This document shows positions 1-5,296 of a DNA stretch of 5,768 nucleotides, piece after piece. Numbering within the stretch: the stretch's first letter is position 1; each line of letters opens with the position of its first letter. The notes beneath the pieces were generated by a model that searched no databases, was not told the DNA's origin, and was given only the letters and a program-made list of their open reading frames with translations. Made by a program: the position numbers and the translations under genes. The stretch comes from JARBAU01 sp029237525 (GTDB taxonomy: Archaea; Thermoproteota; Nitrososphaeria; Nitrososphaerales; Nitrososphaeraceae), in contig DATBKT010000075.1 of assembly GCA_036555705.1 (NCBI GenBank), forward strand, positions 1 through 5,768, given 5' to 3'.

Positions 1-57
1 TTTAACGCAGTTAAAAAGGACAATAAGTATTGTTTGGTTGGTCTAGCTAAAAAATGA
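1..57 (+). CDS. Possible 3' end of a gene cut by the window edge
   Basis: Frame 1 is open from the first base to a TGA at 55-57 and reads FNAVKKDNKYCLVGLAKK, a plausible hydrophilic, lysine-ending C-terminus. Eighteen codons are too few to assign a family, and an opening of this length occurs by chance. The next gene on the minus strand ends at 96, so this would be a convergent pair. The 38-base gap between them contains a small dyad (TTACC-GAT-GGTAA at 73-85). The sequence upstream of the window would decide whether this is a gene. Confidence 0.3.
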   Translation, partial: FNAVKKDNKYCLVGLAKK

Positions 58-95
58 CGTGCCTATTATATATTACCGATGGTAACGTTAATATC

Positions 96-275
96 TTATT
101 TCAGGTAGTCTGCATATAGTAAATACATTGAATTTACGAATTCGGGATCATACAAAATATCTAAACTAACGGAGTGAATGTCCCTCAGATGACTAAAACG
201 TTCAGATTCAGTAATGGTCGTATTACAAAGGCGACACTTGTAAAGCCGTTCGAATTTATCATAGATCATTCCCAT
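96..275 (-). CDS. Small C2H2-like zinc-finger protein, 59 aa
   Basis: The frame runs from an ATG at 275 to a TAA at 96. Residues 12-34 read YKCRLCNTTI...FSHLRDIH, giving C14-x2-C17-x11-H29-x4-H34, a good C2H2 zinc-finger pattern with an aromatic before the first Cys and a Leu just after the first His. The remaining 25 residues are acidic and aromatic (about LYDPEFVNSMYLLYADYLK) and of unknown role. Small one-finger proteins of this kind are frequent in thaumarchaea and are usually presumed to bind nucleic acid or protein; no target can be named here. An internal ATG at 269 would shorten the protein by two residues. A weak AT-rich box (minus-strand AATAATTATG, about 296-304) lies some 25 bases upstream, which would suit a leaderless transcript. 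It is the last member of a minus-strand run of three small frames. Confidence 0.6.
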   Translation of the reverse strand: MGMIYDKFERLYKCRLCNTTITESERFSHLRDIHSVSLDILYDPEFVNSMYLLYADYLK

Positions 276-300
276 TAATAATATGCCGCAATTCTCATAA

Positions 301-584
301 TTATTCCATTGTATTCTTATTTTTATTACAATTACAATAGAACTCTACAAGTCCTATATTCTCTTTGCAGAATCCATGCTACATTTGTACAATTGCCACT
401 GCTTTCTCCAATAATTTGATTATCTCATAGAATACACCAATATTTTCAGTGGTGATGTGCCGAAAAGAACCTAATGGGGTAGCGTATCAATTGAAAATCG
501 TTGACAATCCACGTTATAAATCGGCATACTTCTTTCTATAAAGTCGTAAGCATTACTAGTCCTGCCATACATTTGCGTCAACAT
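301..584 (-). pseudogene. Frame-disrupted small gene between two zinc-motif genes
   Basis: Two protein-like pieces lie end to end in different frames. The first (584 to 471) starts with an ATG six bases after the upstream gene's stop and reads MLTQMYGRTSNAYDFIERSM, then PIYNVDCQRFSIDTLPH and a stop. The second (486 to 301) reads YATPLGSFRHITTENIGVFY, continues as an EIIKLLEKAVAIVQM helix, meets an in-frame TAG at 379-381, then reads HGFCKENIGLVEFYCNCNK and ends at TAA 301. The frame change falls near a CCCC run at 474-477. Joined, they would make a protein of about 93 residues with several Cys residues near its C-terminus. I do not recognise the family. Amphipathic composition on both sides of the lesions and tight spacing to the gene before it argue for a decayed gene over chance. 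Programmed recoding is a remote alternative. Confidence 0.4.
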
Positions 585-590
585 CCTGAC

Positions 591-722
591 TTAATCATCT
601 GAAAATGGATATGTGATATCTTGCCAGCAACCTAAACAGAATGCGCCCAAGATATTAAAAACCTCAGCCTCATTTTTCTTACATCTTTCGCATTCGCTGG
701 TTGAATTTATTACAACCGACAT
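591..722 (-). CDS. Small zinc-binding (double CxxC) protein, 43 aa
   Basis: The frame runs from an ATG at 722 to a TAA at 591. It contains C11-E-R-C14 and, 15 residues on, C29-L-G-C32, followed directly by WQDITYPF. Two CxxC knuckles separated by a short hydrophobic stretch (VFNILGAFC) are what a four-cysteine zinc ribbon needs, and CxxCW-Q-x-x-T-x-P endings occur in small thaumarchaeal proteins. That last statement is from general recollection, not from a search. The role is unknown; zinc-stabilised nucleic-acid or protein binding is the usual guess. A TTATAA box at 747-752 lies 25 bases before the ATG with no Shine-Dalgarno, which supports this start on a leaderless transcript. The next minus-strand frame begins six bases after its stop, so the run is probably one operon. 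Confidence 0.65.
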   Translation of the reverse strand: MSVVINSTSECERCKKNEAEVFNILGAFCLGCWQDITYPFSDD

Positions 723-746
723 TATAATATTTAGAACAGAATTAGA

Positions 747-752
747 TTATAA
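747..752 (-). promoter_or_regulatory. TATA box for the double-CxxC small gene
   Basis: The minus strand reads CCCTTATAATCT around this site. The box sits 25 bases upstream of the ATG at 722, the spacing of an archaeal TATA box that drives a leaderless or near-leaderless transcript. It would serve the whole minus-strand run down to 96. Confidence 0.45.
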
Positions 753-831
753 GGGCGGCTAAACTTTCTTATCTAGTCGTTTTTCACAGTGCCTGCTAAA
801 TAGACTATTAAATCGTGTATGACGGATGATA

Positions 832-842
832 TTAATATATAG
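832..842 (+). promoter_or_regulatory. TATA box for the 39-aa membrane protein
   Basis: TTAATATATAG is an archaeal TATA-like element whose centre is about 30 bases before the ATG at 867. That would put the transcript start a few bases before the start codon. It is about 80 bases from the oppositely oriented box at 747-752, so 723-866 looks like a divergent promoter region. Confidence 0.45.
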
Positions 843-866
843 TTTATTCTGGGGTTTGTAGATATC

Positions 867-986
867 ATGTCATTTGTTAGTCGTGGCCAGACTGTAAAGA
901 ATATAATAATAATAGTTGGCATCACCATAGCATTCATAGTAGCAATGTTGGCAGTTGTATTTTTAGTCCCGGGTAGCCATAAGTAA
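867..986 (+). CDS. Single-span membrane microprotein, 39 aa
   Basis: The product begins MSFVSRGQTVKN, then has one unbroken hydrophobic stretch (about residues 13-34, IIIIVGITIAFIVAMLAVVF plus LV), and ends PGSHK. This is one transmembrane helix with short polar ends; basic residues before the span (R6, K11) predict N-inside topology. No family is recognised and the function is unknown. A TATA box about 30 bases upstream and the clean membrane-protein composition support it as a real gene, but an AT-rich stretch can give a hydrophobic frame by chance. It ends where similarity between the two decayed exported-protein copies begins (about 985), so it belongs to the left copy's unique flank. Confidence 0.45.
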   Translation: MSFVSRGQTVKNIIIIVGITIAFIVAMLAVVFLVPGSHK

Positions 987-1048
987 ATTAGAAAGTATAA
1001 CCTGTAATTCTATTTCATCAATAAAGAGGCAAAGCTTCCGAATTCAAT

Positions 1049-1395
1049 GTGCGTAAATCCCTACCAATGCTTATGTGGGCGATTGCTGTATTTTCTATCG
1101 CAGTTGCCTCATTGGCCGCAGCAATCATTGTTTATGCAAGAATACAACAACATCACAGCAGCGTGCATTGAGCTTAACTAATACCGATAATACTACGATA
1201 ACAACAGCAACGACGACGACGCTACCAAAGTCCTGACTATTGAAGTATTATTTTTTATTCTATAAATGCTAAATAAAGTCAATTTATTACCATGCCAATA
1301 TTGACATAACAACAAATTCAGATTCAGCAAAAGTTACAAACGGTGATAATGTAGACACGGTAGATAAATTACAAACAAAATCAAAAACTCTTTAA
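1049..1395 (+). pseudogene. Decayed exported small protein, copy 1
   Basis: A GTG at 1049 opens a signal-peptide frame: MRKSLPMLMWAIAVFSIAVA, then SLAAAIIVYAR, a basic start, hydrophobic core and A-x-A-like end (VYA). That frame stops at a TGA just after SSVH. The next piece is in another frame (TSQQRALSLTNTDNTTITT, Thr/Asn-rich, then LPKS and a stop). A third frame gives SIYYHANIDITTNSDSAKV, then TNGDNVDTVDKLQTKSKTL and TAA at 1393-1395. All three pieces align in order with copy 2 at 5490-5768: VYAR, SQQ..TN..N.T, and AIYDHD..NIEIPTNSE. The parent was probably a secreted or surface protein of about 115 residues with a Thr/Asn-rich linker. Its function is unknown. At least two indels plus stop codons make copy 1 non-functional as one protein; a short signal-peptide-only product (40 aa) could still be made. 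Confidence 0.55.
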
Positions 1396-1481
1396 TAATT
1401 TTCTTCAGTGTGATCTATTATCATTCTTGAATGTGTGATGATATCTGGGATGATGAAATGAAACGAGACAATGCCTTCACA

Positions 1482-1507
1482 CTAATGGGGTACTTTGACC
1501 CCATTAG
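1482..1507. repeat. Perfect 9-bp hairpin carrying the CCCATTAG motif
   Basis: CTAATGGGG (1482-1490) and CCCCATTAG (1499-1507) pair perfectly around the 8-base loop TACTTTGA. It lies about 90 bases after the end of the decayed exported gene and about 30 bases before the dehydrogenase-like remnant. No T-run follows on the plus strand, so a terminator role is weak. The arm contains CCCATTAG, which recurs in the loops of both larger hairpins (1693 and 5297). Confidence 0.5.
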
Positions 1508-1537
1508 AATATTCAATAGAATAGCCAAGGTTTCTAA

Positions 1538-1651
1538 ATGGCGACATCACTATTTGAATTTGATGGTAAGATCAGCATAGTAACGGGTAATGCATGCAAT
1601 ACCAAACATGGGCATAGTCCGGCATATAAAGAAAAAATACGTTATTTATAG
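1538..1651 (+). pseudogene. Possible N-terminal remnant of a short-chain dehydrogenase
   Basis: An ATG at 1538 opens MATSLFEFDGKISIVTGNA, which resembles the start of classical short-chain dehydrogenase/reductases (…SLF-L-GK-A-IVTGG…), where the TG begins the NAD(P)-binding glycine motif. The glycine motif is then missing in this frame, which reads CNTKHGHSPAY and stops at 1649-1651. In the next frame, opening at 1590, the sequence AIPNMGIVRHI recalls the rest of the motif (NxGIGRxIA). This suggests a frameshift soon after VTG. Nothing further of the roughly 250-residue enzyme can be followed, and a hairpin element begins at 1693. The match covers only about 30 residues, so chance resemblance is possible. 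Confidence 0.4.
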
Positions 1652-1692
1652 AGGTGCCTTAGCACGGACACTAGCGCGCACATTGACTATAT

Positions 1693-1757
1693 ATGATAGG
1701 ACAAGGCAATAATCTATCCAGCCTTCAAACCCATTAGTTACCAATTTGTCCTATCAT
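1693..1757. repeat. Long hairpin element, copy 1
   Basis: ATGATAGGACAA (1693-1704) pairs perfectly with TTGTCCTATCAT (1746-1757), and an inner G-T wobble (1705/1745) can extend the stem. The loop is 39 bases and ends in CCCATTAGTTACCAA. Positions 1730-1766 match 5324-5360 in copy 2 at 34 of 37 bases. Two of the three differences lie in the stem and keep pairing there. The first arm overlaps a TATA-like ACTATATATGA (about 1686-1696), which could promote transcription through the 3' half. It could be a structured RNA, a protein-binding dyad or a short miniature element with terminal inverted repeats. No evidence here decides between these, and I see no tRNA-like or CRISPR-like features. Confidence 0.6.
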
Positions 1758-1890
1758 TGTATCACTGGCAAAAAAATGAATGAAAACAGCTAACGAAATT
1801 AATTCAGTTTGACTGACTGACGTCACAGCAGAACGAGTCCAAGATATACAGAATTCTTACGTATTGTAATAAAACAAAGAATGATGGTTT

Positions 1891-1908
1891 TTGACCTACT
1901 TGACCTAC
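1891..1908 (+). repeat. Tandem duplication of a 9-mer
   Basis: TTGACCTAC occurs twice back to back with no mismatch. It could be a two-site operator or replication slippage; no adjacent gene makes the first reading compelling. Confidence 0.4.
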
Positions 1909-2070
1909 CTGCGACACTATCAGGCCTCGAGTATTTATGCTGACTGCCATAATACTCATTAACCCGGATAGGGCAAGTAGAAACAGGAAATGGAATAGAA
2001 ACCAAAGAAAATCGGCTTAGGCAGCCATACGCTATAGCATCTGACTGCTTTCATTAACCTTTTCAATGAA

Positions 2071-2082
2071 AATGTCGACATT
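2071..2082. repeat. Perfect 12-bp palindrome
   Basis: AATGTCGACATT equals its own reverse complement. It lies about 170 bases before corA. It could be a dimeric regulator site, but the distance from the start makes this uncertain. Confidence 0.35.
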
Positions 2083-2151
2083 GTTGCAGTAACTCATATC
2101 AACAGAATACCATAATTGCCAAAGCGAAGAAATAAGATAAGATAAATCCAA

Positions 2152-2211
2152 GTCGTTACGATAAAACTGCAACGACCTGAAGAATGCTTCTAACTATGTA
2201 GATCGTCTACA
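2152..2211. promoter_or_regulatory. Two dyads just upstream of corA
   Basis: GTCGTT (2152-2157) and AACGAC (2171-2176) form a spaced inverted repeat. TGTAGA-TCG-TCTACA (2197-2211) is a perfect six-base dyad with a three-base centre. The second ends 40 bases before the TTG start, directly before the AT-rich stretch where a TATA box would be expected. That is where an archaeal activator or repressor of corA could bind. Metal- or ion-responsive control is only an inference from the gene's role. Confidence 0.3.
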
Positions 2212-2212
2212 A

Positions 2213-2224
2213 GTACTATTTAGG
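2213..2224 (+). promoter_or_regulatory. Weak candidate TATA box for corA
   Basis: GTACTATTTAGG is the best AT-rich element at the expected distance, centred about 32 bases before the TTG at 2251. The match is much poorer than that of the hydrolase gene at 3531-3540. Confidence 0.25.
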
Positions 2225-2250
2225 TAAGATTATGCAAATAGAAAAGATAG

Positions 2251-3366
2251 TTGACAATATCTGCTTATATTATAAGCAAACACAAAATTAAACAAGCCAA
2301 TATTTCAGAGCCGTTAGCAGTTAGAAAAGAAATGACGGAAAATCCAGATGAGTCATTATGGATCCACGCTGATGATCCAGGCAATATTTTTCAACTACAA
2401 GACATTTTTGGATTACATCCATTAGCGGTAGACGCGATAGTTCACAGACATCAACCTTCCAAGATAGAAGAGTACGACAGATATGTGTTTACTATTATAG
2501 ATGGAGTACGATATGAAGAAAAAGAAAGTGTCAATGTAAAAAGTGGAAAAGAGGGTGAGAAGGGAAGTGATGTATATGTGGATAGTGATCTTGAAGAAGA
2601 TGACCTGTATGTGTTTTTAGAGAGGAGATGGATAATTACCATAAATTTCTACAATCATCAATTCCAGTCAAATATTAAACAGAGGGTCAGTAGAACTTTA
2701 CTATCCCCTCATATGTCTCCATTACCATTATCAGAACAACACAAACAACGATCATCCTCTCCTGAAAAAGGTGATTCTACGGATTACAGTATGGGAATAT
2801 GTGAAATGGTATATCGCTTTGCAATAGAAGAAATAATTTCAAGCTATTATCCAGTGATCGACAAGATCAATATCCAACTAGAACAGATTGAAGACTATGT
2901 TATAGTCGAAAAACCCACAAACTCACAACTGATAAACGTGCTTTTGATTCGTAGAAAAATAAGTCGTCTAGAAGGCAGTCTTGCTATGATTACACAAGCA
3001 TTCGCAGACGTTATCAACGGAGTTGTACAGTCAAAGCTTAGCAGTGATTCTATGAGACACATTCGCTCAATCAATGATAGGGTAGTATATTTGGAACATA
3101 GTGTTGAAAATATGCATCAGAGAGTTATCAATTTGCGCGAAGCCTATAACTCGTCTTTAAGTGCGAATTTAAATGAAACAATCAGAACGCTTACGGTCAT
3201 CGCAACAATTATTCTTCCGCTTACTTTGATAGCGGGTATTTATGGTATGAATTTCGATGTCATGCCAGAGCTTCATTCACCAATAGGTTACTACTTTGCG
3301 TTGTCATTAATGGCGGCAATAGCAGGATGCATGATTCTATATTTTAAAAAGAAGAAATGGTTCTAA
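2251..3366 (+). CDS. corA: CorA-family divalent metal cation transporter, 371 aa
   Basis: CorA proteins are pentameric membrane channels that take up Mg2+ and sometimes Co2+ or Ni2+ down the electrochemical gradient. The signature GMN selectivity motif is at residues 332-334 (YGMNF), at the end of the first membrane helix (about 312-331). A short external loop with MPEL follows, then a second helix (about 346-365) and a basic cytoplasmic tail (KKKKWF). The cytoplasmic N-domain has the family's LHPLAVDAI and QPSKIEEYDRYVF segments (about 55-80), and 190-310 is a long helical region leading to the pore. Two stretches look like insertions: an acidic/Lys-rich one (about 88-118) and a Ser/Pro/Gln-rich one (about 152-180). 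The start is TTG, since an in-frame TAG precedes it directly. The first ATG would be residue 28 and would remove the opening beta strand (ISAYIIS) that the family normally has. The gene appears intact. Confidence 0.93.
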   Translation: MTISAYIISKHKIKQANISEPLAVRKEMTENPDESLWIHADDPGNIFQLQDIFGLHPLAVDAIVHRHQPSKIEEYDRYVFTIIDGVRYEEKESVNVKSGKEGEKGSDVYVDSDLEEDDLYVFLERRWIITINFYNHQFQSNIKQRVSRTLLSPHMSPLPLSEQHKQRSSSPEKGDSTDYSMGICEMVYRFAIEEIISSYYPVIDKINIQLEQIEDYVIVEKPTNSQLINVLLIRRKISRLEGSLAMITQAFADVINGVVQSKLSSDSMRHIRSINDRVVYLEHSVENMHQRVINLREAYNSSLSANLNETIRTLTVIATIILPLTLIAGIYGMNFDVMPELHSPIGYYFALSLMAAIAGCMILYFKKKKWF

Positions 3367-3520
3367 GTGAAACATTACCTCCAAGAATTGAATTGAGAAT
3401 TAATGAGAATGATTCAATGCAATGACCCACACTACCCCCACCATCAACACTACCGCAAAACCTAATGTCTTGGATCGTTATCTCGTAAATCTTAATCCTG
3501 CAAAAATTCGATATTAGAAA

Positions 3521-3540
3521 GACCCACCAATTTATATATT
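3521..3540 (+). promoter_or_regulatory. Strong TATA box for the exported hydrolase
   Basis: TTTATATATT (3531-3540) is a near-ideal archaeal TATA box, centred about 30 bases before the ATG at 3565. The expected transcript start is only a few bases before the ATG, and there is no Shine-Dalgarno, so the mRNA is probably leaderless. This indicates transcription independent of corA, which ends 198 bases before the ATG. The remaining 3367-3520 stretch shows no gene. Confidence 0.7.
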
Positions 3541-3564
3541 TCTACTGTTACAATCAAACTACAC

Positions 3565-4791
3565 ATGAACTATATTCGCGATACGCAAAAAATAATAAGG
3601 CGTATAACTTCTGGAGCATTTCTAACCATTTTACTTGTATCAGCAGGTAATGCTGCTATTAATGGCTCGGTATTGCCTATTCAGACCTCCAAAGCATTAA
3701 CTGCTGTACAAGACAATAACTATAATGAAGAGAAAGTATATCTTAAATTTGTATCCCAAGCACTAACGGAATCTAATGCCAATACTAGTAGTGGTAATAG
3801 CAATAACAAAAGCTCAGCAGGCAGTACAACCCAACTCCCTGAAACAGCAAAAGGGCCCACAATTCCTGCAAAAGGATATTTGGTGCAACAGATCCGAGAT
3901 CATTTGTACTGGGTTACAGATGGCTCTTATAATACTATGTTTCTAGTAACAGATAAGGGTGTTGTGGCTGTTGATGCTCCGCCTACTATTGGTAAAAACT
4001 ATCTCAAGGCCATAGCAGAAGTAACTAACAAACCTGTTACGTATGTAATTTACAGTCATGCTCATTTAGACCACATTGGAGCAGCTGGGATGTTCCCAAG
4101 TAATGCTACTTTTATAGCTCAACAAGAGACTGCAGCAGAGTTACAAAGAGCAAAAAGTGTAGCCAAAAATGCTTCTACCGTGCCACCGATTCCTACCGTT
4201 ACCTTTGACAAGAATTACACATTGCAAGTTGGGAATCAGACGTTAAAGCTTGACTACTACGGAGTTAACCATCTACCTGGAAATATATTTATTTATGCTC
4301 CGAATCAAAAGGTACTCATGCTAGTGGATATCATATTTCCAGGATGGATTCCATTTCCATATCTGGCAATTGCTAAAGATACCGCAGGGTTTATCAAAGC
4401 TCACGATATAGCGTTAAAAAATTATGACTTTGACACACTTGTTGGTGGCCATCTTACTAGACTTGGAACAAGAAATGATGTAATAGTACAGAAGGAATTT
4501 GTTTCTGATTTGGAAAAGGCGGCTGCTCAAGCAAACCAACAGGTCTCATTTGGTGAGATTGCAAAGCAGGTCGGAGGGGAGGGAGGACAACCTAACCCGT
4601 GGCTGATTTTCTCCAAGTATATTGATGCAATCAACGAAAATTGTGTAAATACTATGTTACCTAAATGGGAAAATAGACTTGGAGGTGCACAGCAATTCAT
4701 GCCAACCCATTGCTTTACTATGACTGAATCGGGAAGAGTTGATCCGACAGTACATGAGTTGCTTCTAAATAGTACATTAGCAAATAAATGA
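3565..4791 (+). CDS. Exported metallo-beta-lactamase-fold hydrolase, 408 aa
   Basis: The N-terminus has a basic start (about residues 1-13) and a hydrophobic span (about 17-32, GAFLTILLVSAGNAAI). It is a signal peptide with possible cleavage near residue 30, or a membrane anchor. A Ser/Asn/Thr-rich linker (about 68-95) follows, and the catalytic domain covers about 105-300. All metal ligands of a two-metal (usually zinc) site are present: H165-x-H167-x-D169-H170 (SHAHLDHIG), H236 (GVNHLPGN), D255 (LVDIIFPG) and H296 (VGGHL). The C-terminal 100 residues are a helical region with two Cys (C360, C383). Several N-x-S/T sequons fit an extracytoplasmic glycoprotein. The fold covers lactamases, thioesterases, lactonases, sulfatases and others, and the substrate cannot be told here. 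It is not evidence of antibiotic resistance. The gene is intact, with its own TATA box and a terminator-like tract behind it. Confidence 0.92.
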   Translation: MNYIRDTQKIIRRITSGAFLTILLVSAGNAAINGSVLPIQTSKALTAVQDNNYNEEKVYLKFVSQALTESNANTSSGNSNNKSSAGSTTQLPETAKGPTIPAKGYLVQQIRDHLYWVTDGSYNTMFLVTDKGVVAVDAPPTIGKNYLKAIAEVTNKPVTYVIYSHAHLDHIGAAGMFPSNATFIAQQETAAELQRAKSVAKNASTVPPIPTVTFDKNYTLQVGNQTLKLDYYGVNHLPGNIFIYAPNQKVLMLVDIIFPGWIPFPYLAIAKDTAGFIKAHDIALKNYDFDTLVGGHLTRLGTRNDVIVQKEFVSDLEKAAAQANQQVSFGEIAKQVGGEGGQPNPWLIFSKYIDAINENCVNTMLPKWENRLGGAQQFMPTHCFTMTESGRVDPTVHELLLNSTLANK

Positions 4792-4844
4792 CTAATTGAC
4801 ACACGTACTCTTCTTTTTCTTTTTCTGTGCTTGAAAATTAGTCA
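4789..4844 (+). terminator. T-rich terminator inside an inverted repeat
   Basis: The run CTTCTTTTTCTTTTTCTG (about 4809-4826) directly follows the hydrolase gene and is a typical archaeal pyrimidine-rich termination tract. It is bracketed by a perfect 9-base inverted repeat: TGACTAATT (4789-4797, which includes the TGA stop codon) and AATTAGTCA (4836-4844). The T-tract lies in the loop, so the dyad is not a bacterial-type terminator. It may instead protect or mark the 3' end. Confidence 0.5.
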
Positions 4845-5296
4845 AAACTTGCCATCTAAGAAAGCATATGTGCCAATAGCCTTGCTACAACGCAGTTTAT
4901 TCTTAGCATGATTATTGACGAGGGGCAATTAAGAAAAACTAACCAACCAACAATGGAATAGGATATTTTGATCCGGTATGACATATCCAACTATACAGCT
5001 GAGTAATTCAGTACACTTACGTTACTATAGACTTCTCTGCCACTCAGTACAACGACATAACTAACATTGTAGAATAAAATCTTAAACTTTCTAAACGTCT
5101 ATTATGAGTTCTCGATTATAACATTTTTTGCATTTAACAGTGCATACTCACAAGTAAGTATGCGATATGAAATAGGATATTTTCTCTCTGGTTAGAGATA
5201 AGAAAGAATAAGATAACTTTTATCTTCACCGTTGTTGTTCTAGTCCAGCTTCTTTACTATTCAATCATAATCTACTGGTATTAGGTGACATTTTCG
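4845..5296. other. Non-coding stretch between the hydrolase gene and hairpin 2
   Basis: No supported gene is seen on either strand. The stretch holds a 13-base direct repeat, AATAGGATATTTT (4957-4969 and 5171-5183). It also has two small perfect hairpins: GCATACT/AGTATGC (5142-5148 and 5157-5163, 8-base loop) and AAGATAA/TTATCTT (5210-5216 and 5220-5226, 3-base loop). The roles are unknown; such dyads are common in AT-rich spacers. Confidence 0.5.

Larger units (their letters stand above)
1758..2196. other. Non-coding stretch between hairpin 1 and corA
   Basis: No convincing gene is seen. A 60-codon minus-strand frame (2005 to 1823) has no recognisable motif, and its composition (RSSRSKT, YYGSQHKYS) gives no support. 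For about 30 bases after the hairpin the sequence still resembles the flank of hairpin 2 (TATCACT, an A-rich run, ATGAAA-like text). Small signals include TGACGTCA at 1818-1825, a tandem 9-mer at 1891-1908 and a 12-bp palindrome at 2071-2082. Confidence 0.5.

Noticed and set aside
1185..1230. ACA/ACG-rich stretch as a microsatellite
   Set aside because: It is explained as Thr codons of the Thr/Asn-rich linker of the decayed exported protein, matching copy 2.
1590..1712. A plus-strand frame opening at 1590, considered as a separate small gene
   Set aside because: Its only recognisable part (NMGIVRHI) fits better as the frame-shifted continuation of the dehydrogenase-like remnant, and it runs into the hairpin arm.
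1823..2005. A 60-codon minus-strand frame in the spacer before corA
   Set aside because: It has no recognisable motif, only a weak TATA-like site upstream and no protein-like periodicity. An opening of this length is expected by chance.
2232..2291. ATG at 2232 as the corA start
   Set aside because: It is in a different frame and stops after 19 codons. The CorA frame is closed by a TAG directly before the TTG at 2251.
2451..2642. A minus-strand frame inside corA
   Set aside because: It lies wholly within a clear CorA coding region, and its Ser/Thr/Tyr-rich composition is the antisense of acidic/Lys codons.
4527..4802. A minus-strand frame over the end of the hydrolase gene
   Set aside because: It overlaps a well-supported coding region almost entirely, without a motif or promoter of its own.
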